DNA from: Candidatus Steffania adelgidicola
Lineage (GTDB): Bacteria; Pseudomonadota; Gammaproteobacteria; Enterobacterales; Enterobacteriaceae
DNA length: 64,000 nt
Direction: 5' to 3'
NCBI RefSeq assembly: GCF_020541225.1
Contig: NZ_CP045889.1
Coordinates: 1,305,542 to 1,369,541 of the forward strand
Both the position numbers and the translations under genes were made by a program. The notes under the pieces were generated by a model. That model saw nothing but the letters and a program-made list of their open reading frames with translations, ran no database searches and had not been told where the DNA came from. This document shows, piece after piece, positions 1-8,756 of the stretch (its first letter is position 1; every line of letters starts with the position of its first letter).

Positions 1-1330
1 CCACCACCACCGAAAGAGAACGCCCAGAGGATCCTTGCGAGATAGCGATAATGTTGATATTGGTCCGGGCTAGTGCTGAAAATAGCTTTGCGGCAAACCC
101 TCGTTGTGTTGGCATTCCATCGCCCACTACCGAAATAATCGCTAAGCTAGAAATGATTTCTATTGGTTCTAATAGACCATCTGTAAGCTCTCGAGAGAAT
201 TCCCTCTCTAACACCTCGCGAGCATCCAGAACCACAGACTGCGATACACAAAAACTTATTCCGTATCCCGATGAAGATGGAGTGATTAGTACCACGGAAG
301 TACCGGAACGTGACATACTATCAAGAATCCGAGAAGCCATACCGATCATGCCTGGCATTCCCGGGCCAGATACATTAATCATCGCCATATGATTTAAATG
401 GGTGATTCCCTTAACTGGATTGTCTTCCTTACCGCTTGTCGGCCCAATTAACGTGCCAGGAGCCTGAGGATTATTGATGCCTTTAATAAGGCAGGGAATT
501 TGAAACTGTGCAATCGGGATGATCGTACGGGGATGGAGAACTTTAGCACCAACATAAGAAAGCTCCATCGCTTCCTGATAGGAAAGTTGATTTAGTAAAC
601 GCGCATCGGGCACTTGATAGGGATCACAAGTATAGACACCATCTACATCCGTCCAAATTTCGCAACAATCGGCGCGAAGGCAGGCTGCTAGCAGTGTCGC
701 GGAATAATCGGAACCATTGCTACCCAATACCATTACCTCCCCCTGTTTATTACCAGCTATTAATCCCGCCATTAAAATGATGTGATCAATAGGAATCATA
801 GCGTTTTTAGCACGCTGCCTGGACTCTACAATATCCACCGTAGATTCTAGATAACTGCCCTTTGCAAGTATCATTTTCACTGGGTCGACAACCGTTACTG
901 CAAAACCACGGGCGCGTAAAATCGCCTCCATGACCTTGACAGATAGTTGGCTACCGCAGAAAATAAACGCGGCTTTCAGGCTATCTGGGCAATATTTTAG
1001 CAATGAAACTGAATGTAACAAATGCTCAATCTTTGAAAACTCTTGTTGCACCAAACTACGCAGTAGCGCGAGTGAAAACCTCGCCTGTACAGCGGCTAGA
1101 CCATCTAAAATCCCGGTAAAGATCTGTTCAGCGGCAAGGATATTCGGCTGAATATCAATCCCGTTAAGTGTGCAATCAATCATCGCCGCTAGATGGTTAG
1201 TAATTTCAGCCGGAGCGGACAATACCGTCGCGACCTGTCCCTGGCGGCTATTACTCTCAATGATATCGGCGATACGCATACAACATTCTGCGTTAGCGAT
1301 AGAGGTACCGCCGAATTTCAGTACTCGCAT
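1..1330 (-). CDS. thrA: Bifunctional aspartokinase I / homoserine dehydrogenase I, N-terminal part (cut by window edge)
   Basis: Catalyses the first step of the aspartate pathway (aspartate to aspartyl phosphate) and, through a C-terminal domain outside the window, homoserine formation for threonine and methionine. The reverse strand opens with [15 protein letters not shown], the aspartokinase lysine motif (KFGGTS) as in E. coli ThrA. It stays open for 443 codons to the window edge, where [11 protein letters not shown] corresponds to the second ACT regulatory domain of E. coli ThrA. So the kinase and most of the allosteric region are visible; the dehydrogenase is not. A Shine-Dalgarno stretch (AGGAG) lies about 10 bases before the start. 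The gene follows an intact thrL leader and attenuator, so control by threonyl/isoleucyl-tRNA charging is likely. thrB and thrC would lie beyond the edge. Confidence 0.96.
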   Translation of the reverse strand, partial: MRVLKFGGTSIANAECCMRIADIIESNSRQGQVATVLSAPAEITNHLAAMIDCTLNGIDIQPNILAAEQIFTGILDGLAAVQARFSLALLRSLVQQEFSKIEHLLHSVSLLKYCPDSLKAAFIFCGSQLSVKVMEAILRARGFAVTVVDPVKMILAKGSYLESTVDIVESRQRAKNAMIPIDHIILMAGLIAGNKQGEVMVLGSNGSDYSATLLAACLRADCCEIWTDVDGVYTCDPYQVPDARLLNQLSYQEAMELSYVGAKVLHPRTIIPIAQFQIPCLIKGINNPQAPGTLIGPTSGKEDNPVKGITHLNHMAMINVSGPGMPGMIGMASRILDSMSRSGTSVVLITPSSSGYGISFCVSQSVVLDAREVLEREFSRELTDGLLEPIEIISSLAIISVVGDGMPTQRGFAAKLFSALARTNINIIAISQGSSGRSLSVVV

Positions 1331-1358
1331 TTCTGTTTTATCTCCTGATAATAAGCTG

Positions 1359-1396
1359 AAAAAAAAGCCCGCACCTTGACAGTGCGGGCTTTTTTC
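1359..1396 (-). terminator. thr operon attenuator (intrinsic terminator)
   Basis: Reading the minus strand, a GC-rich stem (AGCCCGCACTGTCAAGGTGCGGGCT) is flanked by A residues on the left and a run of eight T residues on the right. It sits between the thrL stop codon and the thrA ribosome-binding site, the same place and nearly the same sequence as the E. coli thr attenuator. It should stop transcription when charged Thr- and Ile-tRNA are plentiful. Confidence 0.93.
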
Positions 1397-1412
1397 TAGA
1401 TTCCTGTATGCC

Positions 1413-1484
1413 TCAGCCCGCGCCGCTACCCATAGTGATATTGGTGATGGTAACAATGGTTCTTTGGCTGAAGCGGATAGGCAT
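1413..1484 (-). CDS. thrL: thr operon leader peptide
   Basis: A 23-residue [23 protein letters not shown] then GAG and a TGA stop. The E. coli ThrL peptide also ends in a glycine-rich GNGAG and is packed with Thr and Ile. Here the control stretch holds four Thr and three Ile codons within nine codons, fewer than in E. coli but still strongly biased. The attenuator hairpin starts 17 bases after the stop. An in-frame ATG six codons upstream (1502) would add more Thr/Ile codons (MITPTI), but it leaves a very short 5' leader after the predicted promoter, so 1484 is preferred. There is no strong ribosome-binding site. Confidence 0.85.
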   Translation of the reverse strand: MPIRFSQRTIVTITNITMGSGAG

Positions 1485-1524
1485 GATGGTTGGCGTTATC
1501 ATTATTTTTTATTACACTCATTAC

Positions 1525-1553
1525 TGGTTAAAACAATTAGACGATAAAGTCAA
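1525..1553 (-). promoter_or_regulatory. thr operon promoter
   Basis: On the minus strand TTGACT and TAACCA are separated by 17 bases, the same hexamers and spacing that I recall for the E. coli thrLABC promoter. The -10 element lies about 40 bases before the thrL start. With the leader peptide and attenuator, the whole regulatory region is kept. Confidence 0.75.
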
Positions 1554-4194
1554 TGGATATCTTCTTTCTATCTAGCAAATAGACCTCATTTAATGAATGT
1601 CAAAATAATAACAAAATATACTATTGATGCATATATCTAAGGTTCTATTCAATATCTAAAAAACAAGATATCTTGTTAAAGCTCCTAGATTAAATTTTAA
1701 AACATCCTTATAGATTAAAAACATATTTCCCCTTAATACTAATCGCGGTCATTTCTGATTATAGAACGTAAGATGTAGATAGCGTTTCATCGAATACACT
1801 TCACTCAAATGGTAATAACTAATTTGCAAATGCATTTTATATACCTTATGTATTTCTCATATACCTTGATTTTTAAATGAGTTGATAGATCCAGAGATCG
1901 CGCTATATTCAGTTCTTCAGATCAACGTATACATTCATTTTTCTCTGATACTAAAAACGATATGTAAATGTCTTACCATTATTGATATATCCGGAATAGC
2001 ATCGTTAGAAGCCATGCCTATATGCAACATTGTATATACACCCAGATTTTATTTTTTAGATACGGATAAAAATATTAAACAACTATAACCATATAAAACA
2101 AAACATTTAAATTTCATTACTCCCTACAGTAGAAGAATAAATCCATATATAAGACTCTTTCCTTCGTTTACGATTGATTATTAATATTTTCTTTATAGGA
2201 TTATTTCTTAAATAAGAAATCCTGACCAATTTAAACAGAAAGCACAGCAATCTTGATATAGAGAAATATATCAATTAGCCAAAGAAGTAAAATTATTTAC
2301 TAAACTTTTAAGGTTAGATATCGGATAGCATGATTACTTCAATATGCTTATGTATAGTATTACACTCAAAAGAATCTGGCTTCTGCATTTTATATTAACT
2401 TCCCATGTAAGAGCTATATACACAGTGATCTAAAGCAATTTTAAATTGACAGAATACGGACAATGTTATACGGTTTTGTTATACTTAGTGACAATGAATA
2501 CAGGTGATTGACTTATGTTAATAAACATACCGCGCTAAAAAGCATTTATTACCTCTTCATAAAATGAAGCATCTTGAACTTTTATTACCAAATATATCCC
2601 TCTAATACCATCTTGTCATGAATCATGACTAAGCAGTATAAGTAGACATCAATGTCAATAAACATTATTGACATTGACTTATCAAAATACCACTGATTAT
2701 TTTAGTACTATATAATGATGCAAACATATTATGTTTAGAAAACAATCAAATACATAGAATTAAAAGTTAAAAACCGCAATACTATTTAGTAAGGTGATGA
2801 AAATCATAGAATTCCAGACTAAGAATCATCAAGGAAAAGAATATGTTTAGGATAGAAATGCTTTTAGGAAAAAATCTACTGAATAGGCAGATTGTGAACG
2901 ATAACGACACCTGGTTTTAATACAAATCCCTCTCCATTCACGGTTAATATGGTTGAGAAACTCTACAGGTAGATGTATTCATTCATTCACAATAGATAGT
3001 GGGATCTCATTAATAATGATCGTGATGAAGAGGCTGTTGCTATCGCTACCCTTAACCAATTACTTAAGCCATCCAAAATAGATAGCTACTAAATCTGAAA
3101 AAATTTTCACCGAACATGATCTAGAAACGGAATTTAGCAATAGAAAGCAAAAGAAAATGCTTTAAGGTGAGGAGTTATTTACTAATCTGATAAGTACCAG
3201 GTGCTATTTTCTTTATGCCTCACACTCTTTTTTATTTTTTTTACTTCTGCAATCCTATTGGAATTTAAAATTATATTAAGGTATAAAAGCAGTTCATAAC
3301 TACAAGTAGTATGCAGATAATCATCTTTAATTAAACTCAAGGTGATCTTGCCAATAAATCAGATTGTCTACACTACCGATTTTCAGTGCCAATTACTTCA
3401 CAGAGACTGACCGGTGCCTCGCATTAATATAGGCAATACAATAGATATGAGAAAAAATCGGGGATAAGTTGTAGATGAAAGTTAACTTCATGAAAAAGCA
3501 TAACAGGACTCTGATATCCCCATGTAACGCCGGTAGGATCCTGGATAGGGGGCGAGAGTATTCTTGAATCATATTTAAATATAGCATTACATAAAAAAGT
3601 CATATATTAAACATGACTATAAAATCATCTTGAACCATGTTCTATTTTATAAATAAATTCTCATATACATGCTAATTAGTCACCATCAATTTCTAATCAG
3701 AAAAATGAAAAAAGATATTGTTAAAAAAGAGAAGATCACGATTTATTCCTTTTATAACAGGAAGTCACTTTCACGTTTTAAAAATATTTTGTTTTCTTCA
3801 TTTTTAATAAAACTAGCAATCTTTCTAAAAAACTTACTCTCTTTAAACTGTACTGGTAATTTTAAAATCGAAAAACGAATACAACACTATGTAAAATCTT
3901 ACGTAGTTATATTGTTATTATCGATCTTTAATGAAGTCTCTTCTATATCTGTCTAGATATCAAAATATACAACGAAAAATAACATCCAATCCGTTCTATA
4001 CCATCAATTAACAGTGCTACCTATCTAAAATCAACAAAATTTCAAGCTAAATTTTTAAAACAAAAATCATATTAGCATAGCTAGTGTGTCGTTTGGTAGA
4101 ACCATAGAATAGTGCGACTTTTAGCTTAGATTGAATTTAAATAATATAGAATATTTGAGATATCTGATGCTGTTTATCCCACGCACTACATAGG
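1554..4194. other. Non-coding AT-rich stretch, no gene recognised
   Basis: About 2.6 kb between the thr promoter and the tRNA-Trp terminator region. Short ORFs on both strands (for example 1882-2088, 3393-3587, 3669-3956) show no family motif, lack convincing ribosome-binding sites and have the base composition of the surrounding DNA. I see no tRNA, no clear hairpin terminator and no repeat family. It is most likely fully eroded former coding DNA. Confidence 0.7.
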
Positions 4195-4230
4195 AAAAAA
4201 CCGTTTGATATCCAACATGAAAAAGGTTTT
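4195..4230 (-). terminator. Possible weak terminator after tRNA-Trp
   Basis: On the minus strand AAAACC and GGTTTTTT can pair around a loop of about 22 bases, ending in a T run, a few bases after the tRNA-Trp 3' end. The stem is only six base pairs, so this is a weak candidate end for the old rRNA operon transcript. Confidence 0.3.
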
Positions 4231-4235
4231 ATAGC

Positions 4236-4311
4236 TGGCAGGGGCGGAGAGATTTGAACTCCCAACTCCCGGTTTTGGAGACCGGTGCTCTACCAATTGA
4301 ACTACGCCCCT
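4236..4311 (-). tRNA. trpT: tRNA-Trp (CCA anticodon)
   Basis: A 76-base cloverleaf on the minus strand, nearly identical to E. coli tRNA-Trp: acceptor AGGGGCG pairing with CGCCCCT, D arm AGTTCAATTGGTAGAG, anticodon loop CTCCAAA with anticodon CCA, T loop TTCAAAT, and an encoded 3' CCA. It is the last gene of a decayed rRNA operon, 18 bases downstream of a 5S relic. tRNA-Trp also follows 5S rRNA in E. coli rrnC. It probably depends on the surviving rRNA promoter at 6730-6757. Confidence 0.97.
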
Positions 4312-4329
4312 AAACAAGATGTAGGAAAT

Positions 4330-4476
4330 AAGAATTATCCCGCCTCTTAATATTGTCGACCCCTCACACTAACATTTTTAAATTTGTTAAAAAATCAGTT
4401 TTCTCTAAAAATGACGAATTTATACTATCAATAAGTAGTATATTGGCAAATGGAACCACCGTTGGTGCACCATACA
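4330..4476 (-). pseudogene. rrf: 5S rRNA relic
   Basis: Reading the minus strand, the segment can be aligned with E. coli 5S rRNA. TGTATGGTGCACCAACGGTG matches the 5' part (TGCCTGGCGGCA...CGGTGG). CGGTGGTTCCATTTGCC matches CGGTGGTCCCACCTGACC. AATGTTAGTGTGAGGGGTC matches GATGGTAGTGTGGGGTC, and AAGAGGCGGGATAA matches GAGAGTAGGGAACT. It is about 147 bases long instead of 120 because of an AT-rich insertion of about 26 bases in the middle, and many stem bases have changed. It cannot be a working 5S rRNA. Its place, just before tRNA-Trp, fits an rRNA operon. Confidence 0.65.
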
Positions 4477-4678
4477 ATCTGTACACACAGTGACTCCTTT
4501 ATGCGGAAAAACACTAGACAGTGTGAATGTAACGCCTCTTTTTAATATTACTGTAACAAAAGACAGGCGTAAAAAATACGCTCATAATAATTTTAAAGAT
4601 ACATTTATAATTATATTAATATATGCTAAGACTCTTGTATTTTTAACAAAATACAGTGAATTGCTCATGCCTAGAAAA

Positions 4679-4754
4679 TGGTGGAGCTAAGCGGGATCGA
4701 ACCGCTGACCTCCTGTGTGCAAAACAGGCGCTCTCCCAGCTGAGCTATAGCCCC
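4679..4754 (-). tRNA. alaT: tRNA-Ala (TGC anticodon)
   Basis: A 76-base cloverleaf on the minus strand matching E. coli tRNA-Ala-TGC: GGGGCTA acceptor paired with TAGCTCC, anticodon loop TTTGCAC, T loop TTCGATC, encoded CCA. Changes in the anticodon stem are compensated (CCTGT/ACAGG in place of CCTGC/GCAGG). It lies between tRNA-Ile and the place where 23S rRNA should begin. Only about 200 bases separate it from the 5S relic, so the 23S gene has been deleted. Confidence 0.97.
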
Positions 4755-4887
4755 TATAATATTTGACATTGTAAGAAGAGCGTCCCTTCATGATCTAAGG
4801 GACATCCTTATGTTGTATAATTCAGCATAAGGTTTCACTATTTATGGACTATATACTTCCATTCCCAACCATAAATACCTACCTAAC

Positions 4888-4964
<77 letters not shown>

Positions 4965-5030
4965 AAATTTTTTACTGACTATGGTTATCAGACAATCTCT
5001 GTAGACATATCACTTAACATATCATCTAGA

Positions 5031-6556
5031 TTAGAAACTGATCTAACTGCAGACTCTCCTACGGTTACCTAGTTACAACTTCACTCCAGTTATGAATCAT
5101 AAAATGGTGAGCGCTCTCCCGTACGTTAAGCTATTCATCTCACTTCTTTTACAATTTACTACTATCCATAATGTTATAGGCAGTGTATACAAGGCTACGG
5201 AAACATACATCAGCATAGCATTCTGATGTAATGATTACTGCGATTCCGACTTCGTGTAGTCGGATTGCAGACTCCAATCCGAACTACGACACACTGTATA
5301 ATATTTGCTTCTTGTAAGAGACGCCTTCTCTTTGTATACACCGTTAAGGATTATGATAACTTAATGTCATATCTACCTTTCTCCGGTTTATCTCTGGCAG
5401 TCTCCTTTGAGTTCCCGACTTTATCGCTGGAAAAAAGATAAGGGCTACGTTTGTTGTGGGACTTAACTCAATATTATAAAACATAAGCGGCCGCAAGCTA
5501 TGTAGTAGCTCTCTTAACGCTTCTGCGGGGAAGCTGCTGCTCACGTATGCTTAAGCAAGTTCTTTAGATATTAAAGAATAGGCAAGGTTCTTCGCGTTGC
5601 ATCAAATTACATTATATGCTCCATCGCGTGTGACAGCTCTCATCAATTCATTTTAGTTTCAACTTTACGGCCGTACTCCTCCAGATGGTTGATTTAACAC
5701 GTTAGGATGGAAAGTAATAACTGAAAGGCCACAATTTTCAAACCAATATCATGTACAGTCTTGCACTACTACCAGGGTATATGAATCTTCTATTTTCTTC
5801 TCATGCTTGCATGCCTGAGTGTCAACCTGGACCTCCAGAGGAACTTGCTTTCGCTACTAGTATTCTTCGGAATCCATGCGAATTTCACCGATACACGTGG
5901 CATCCCACTCCAGACTACGAGTCTCTAACTTACCAAGTTTTTAATGCAGTTCCTAAGTTGAGCTCGGGAATTTTACATCTAGTTTAATATATCCCCTAGG
6001 TACGCTTTACGCTTAATAATTCAGATTAACGCTTACATCCCCATCGGTATTACCGCAGATGCTGGCATGGAGTGAGTCGGTGCTTCTTGTGCGGATAATA
6101 TTAATCGATGGCAGTATTAACACTATTGTTTTTCTGACCGCAAGTGCTGTATAACCCGAAAACCTTCTTCAATACACACGGCATACCTACACCAGAGTTT
6201 CCCTCTATATGTGCAATATTTCTAGACTCCAAACTCCTGGTAAGAGTTTGCACCGCATCTCAGTGCCAGTGTTGCTGATTATCCCCTCGTAAACTAGCGC
6301 AGAATCCTGCCTAGTGAATTAGTACGTTACCTACTAGTAGGTAGTAAAGTGCTCTAAGTTTATCCGGTAGTGTAAGGATGTCAAAATCCCTTCACTTTGA
6401 TCGTGCGATATTATGTGGTATTAACTATCATTTCAAATAGTTATTACTCTCTACGAGGGCAAATACCAAGATAGAATTAACCCCTCCGCTGCATGATTTG
6501 AATGTGTTAGATCTGTCAGAAGCATTCAATTTAAAACATCATCAAGCTCTTTATAT
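5031..6556 (-). pseudogene. rrs: 16S rRNA pseudogene, near full length but heavily mutated
   Basis: Reading the minus strand, the segment follows E. coli 16S rRNA from end to end (about 1526 versus 1542 bases) with dense substitutions and small indels. Recognisable blocks include the reverse complements of TTCTTCGCGTTGCATC (5591-5605), GGGACTTAAC (5459-5468) and GCAGACTCCAATCCG (5267-5281). Universal sites are broken. The 3' anti-Shine-Dalgarno (E. coli GATCACCTCCTTA) reads GATCAGTTTCTAA. The 530 loop GCCAGCAGCCGCGG reads GCCAGCATCTGCGG. The decoding-site primer region GTACACACCGCCCGTC reads GTATACACTGCCTATA. It therefore cannot be a working rRNA; another copy must exist elsewhere. The position next to purH matches rrnE in E. 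coli. Confidence 0.93.
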
Positions 6557-6637
6557 GCACGAGCTTGATGCTTAAAGAATAAAGACTAGCATTTTATAAA
6601 AATGCGTTGATTTACTCTTGAATATGTGACGTTTTAT

Positions 6638-6660
6638 AGTCACATAGTATCTATGTGACT
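6638..6660 (-). other. Leader hairpin of the old rRNA operon
   Basis: A perfect 10-bp inverted repeat, AGTCACATAG and CTATGTGACT with a three-base loop, lies between boxA and the 16S relic. rRNA leaders normally carry a boxB-type hairpin here, so this is probably its counterpart. Confidence 0.6.
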
Positions 6661-6681
6661 GCTACATATATTGTCTGATTA

Positions 6682-6695
6682 ATTGTTAAAGAACG
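6682..6695 (-). promoter_or_regulatory. rRNA leader boxA antitermination site
   Basis: The minus strand reads CGTTCTTTAACAAT followed by TAATCAGACAAT. E. coli rRNA leaders have TGCTCTTTAACAATTTATCAGACAAT. The boxA core (CTTTAACAA) and the downstream block are kept although the 16S gene behind it is dead. Confidence 0.88.
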
Positions 6696-6729
6696 ATGTG
6701 CCAATGTGCCTCAACCGACACCAATAGAC

Positions 6730-6757
6730 ATAATAGATATTTTTCTTATAAAGTCAA
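6730..6757 (-). promoter_or_regulatory. rRNA operon promoter (P2-like)
   Basis: On the minus strand TTGACT and TATTAT are separated by 16 bases, the same hexamers and spacing as the E. coli rrnB P2 promoter. It lies about 35 bases before boxA. No second, stronger P1 promoter is clear upstream. It should now drive only tRNA-Ile, tRNA-Ala and tRNA-Trp. Confidence 0.75.
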
Positions 6758-7095
6758 GTCAAGAAAGTCAACTTTCATATTATTTGATCTATTTATGCCT
6801 TGTGTATTGAGTAGCTATACAATATGTTGTATATCGTAAATTTTTAAACATAAAAGAACCTATATAATCATATTGTTACGTTAACCACTATTGTTCAAAA
6901 ACACATAGCTCTGTACATGTTTTAACGGACTTTTCTTCACAAGAATCACCAAGTAAAAATTCACAAGCATTCTTCAATATATGTAAATGAATGTTTCTAG
7001 TTAAACTTGAATGCCTGCAGATGACAATACAGTTCCGTATTACCAAACCAGGCTAGTTAACCTTAAAATTACTACTCAGATGAAAGGTCATTCTT
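6758..7095. other. Intergenic region between the rRNA promoter and purH
   Basis: AT-rich spacer between divergent units. It must hold the purH promoter, but I cannot fix it and I see no PurR-type operator (ACGCAAACGTTTGCGT). A GAAAGG ribosome-binding site stands about 10 bases before purH. Confidence 0.5.
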
Positions 7096-8688
7096 ATGCA
7101 ACCACTACGTCCTGTCAACCGCGCACTACTCAGTGTCTCCGACAAAACCGGTATTTTAGAGTTTGCTCAATCTTTATCCCACCGGGGCGTTTTACTACTT
7201 GCCACCGGCGGAACGGCATATCTACTAAAGAAATCAGGTCTTCAGATTACCGAAGTTTCTGACTACACAGGTTTTCCTGAAATGATGGAAGGACGCATAA
7301 AGACACTTCACCCTAAAATACATGGAGGGATTCTCGGTCGTCGTGACCTTGATGATACTATTATGCAAAAACACGGAATCGCGTCGATCGATATGGTAGT
7401 CGTCAATCTTTATCCCTTTTCCGCCAAGGTATCCCAGACAGACTGTACCCGTGAAGAGGCAGTGGAAAATATTGATATAGGCGGTCCCGCTATGATAAGA
7501 GCTGGCGCTAAGAATTATAAAGATGTAGCGATTTTGGTCAACAACACGGACTATCTTTCAGTGATCGCGGAAATGGATCGGAACAACGGTTCACTCACCC
7601 TCGAAACCCGCTTTAACCTTGCGATAAAGGCATTTGAATATACCGCTTTTTATGATGATAGGATAGCTAACTATTTCGGCAGTCAAGTTCCCGCCTATTA
7701 TGACGACACAAAACGGCCTTCTGGGCGCTTTCCACGAACTCTAAATCTCAATTTCATCAAAAGACAAAACATGCGCTACGGTGAGAATAGCCACCAATTA
7801 GCAGCATTTTATTCCGATCCTGAGATCTATGAAGCATCAGTAACCACTGCACAACAACTCCAAGGAAAACCGCTTTCTTATAACAATATTGCTGATACCG
7901 ATACCGCACTTGAATGTGTGAAGACTTTTACAGATACAGCATGCGTTATTGTTAAGCATGCAAATCCATGCGGGGTAGCTATCGGTAAAACCCTATTAGC
8001 AGCTTACGATTTAGCTTACCAGACCGATCCTACTTCCGCGTTTGGTGGAGTTATCGCTTTCAACCGGCCGCTAAATGCCGATACCGTTAAGCTAATCCTA
8101 CGCCGACAGTTTGTTGAGGTGATTATCACACCAGCCGTCGATGAGGACGCCTTACCCCTCCTTGCCGATAAACAAAATCTACGAATACTAATCAGTAGCG
8201 GCTCTTGGAAAGACCAAACATTGGGGTTAGACTTCAAACGAGTCAACGGAGGCTTACTAGTACAAGAACGCGATATTGATGTACTCAACCTACAAAATTT
8301 AAAAACCGTTACCACACGACAACCAAGCGAGGCAGAAATGCAAGACGCACTATTTTGCTGGCGGGTGGCAAAATTTGTTAAATCTAATGCTATCGTTTAT
8401 GCCCGCGATCAACGCACCATCGGTATCGGCGCTGGGCAAATGAGCCGAATTTACTCGGCAAAAATTGCCGCCATTAAAGCGATAAGCGAAGGTTTAAATA
8501 TTAACGGAGCAGCAATGGCCTCAGACGCTTTCTTTCCGTTTCGTGATGCAATTGATACTGCAGCAAAAATAGGTGTACAATGCATCATTCAGCCAGGCGG
8601 TTCGATTCGAGACCATGAAGTTATTACTGCCGCGAATGAACATGGCATTGCCATGCTATTTACCCACATGCGTCATTTCCGGCATTAA
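7096..8688 (+). CDS. purH: Bifunctional AICAR transformylase / IMP cyclohydrolase
   Basis: Performs the last two steps of purine synthesis: formylation of AICAR with 10-formyl-THF, then ring closure to IMP, in the cytosol. The 530-residue product (E. coli 529) begins [20 protein letters not shown] and aligns with E. coli PurH throughout. The N-terminal MGS-like cyclohydrolase domain has STGGTA-like ATGGTA and the [15 protein letters not shown] block. The transformylase domain has the catalytic Lys-His in [10 protein letters not shown], ends in [11 protein letters not shown] and finishes MRHFRH exactly as in E. coli. The ATG at 7096 has a GAAAGG site upstream. purD, which follows purH in E. 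coli, is missing. The gene is divergent from the decayed rRNA operon, as in E. coli. Confidence 0.98.
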   Translation: MQPLRPVNRALLSVSDKTGILEFAQSLSHRGVLLLATGGTAYLLKKSGLQITEVSDYTGFPEMMEGRIKTLHPKIHGGILGRRDLDDTIMQKHGIASIDMVVVNLYPFSAKVSQTDCTREEAVENIDIGGPAMIRAGAKNYKDVAILVNNTDYLSVIAEMDRNNGSLTLETRFNLAIKAFEYTAFYDDRIANYFGSQVPAYYDDTKRPSGRFPRTLNLNFIKRQNMRYGENSHQLAAFYSDPEIYEASVTTAQQLQGKPLSYNNIADTDTALECVKTFTDTACVIVKHANPCGVAIGKTLLAAYDLAYQTDPTSAFGGVIAFNRPLNADTVKLILRRQFVEVIITPAVDEDALPLLADKQNLRILISSGSWKDQTLGLDFKRVNGGLLVQERDIDVLNLQNLKTVTTRQPSEAEMQDALFCWRVAKFVKSNAIVYARDQRTIGIGAGQMSRIYSAKIAAIKAISEGLNINGAAMASDAFFPFRDAIDTAAKIGVQCIIQPGGSIRDHEVITAANEHGIAMLFTHMRHFRH

Positions 8689-8727
8689 GAAAAAATCACG
8701 ATATCATAAACATTGTAATTATTTGAG

Positions 8728-8756
8728 CATAGCATATATAAATATGCTATGTTTTT
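8728..8756 (+). terminator. Intrinsic terminator after purH
   Basis: A 10-bp perfect stem (CATAGCATAT and ATATGCTATG, loop of four) is followed by TTTTT, 40 bases after the purH stop. The stem is AT-rich but well placed, and it supports purH being monocistronic here. Confidence 0.7.

Noticed and set aside
1447..1575. 42-codon plus-strand ORF ([12 protein letters not shown]...) with a hydrophobic stretch, antisense to thrL
   Set aside because: It overlaps the well-supported thrL leader and thr promoter on the other strand, has no ribosome-binding site, and its hydrophobic look follows from Thr/Ile codons read backwards.
5344..5987. ORFs of 66 and 78 codons inside the 16S relic
   Set aside because: They are chance readings of rRNA-derived sequence.
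5031..6556. A functional but divergent 16S rRNA gene
   Set aside because: The anti-Shine-Dalgarno, 530 loop and decoding region are all changed, and the 23S and 5S partners are missing or broken.
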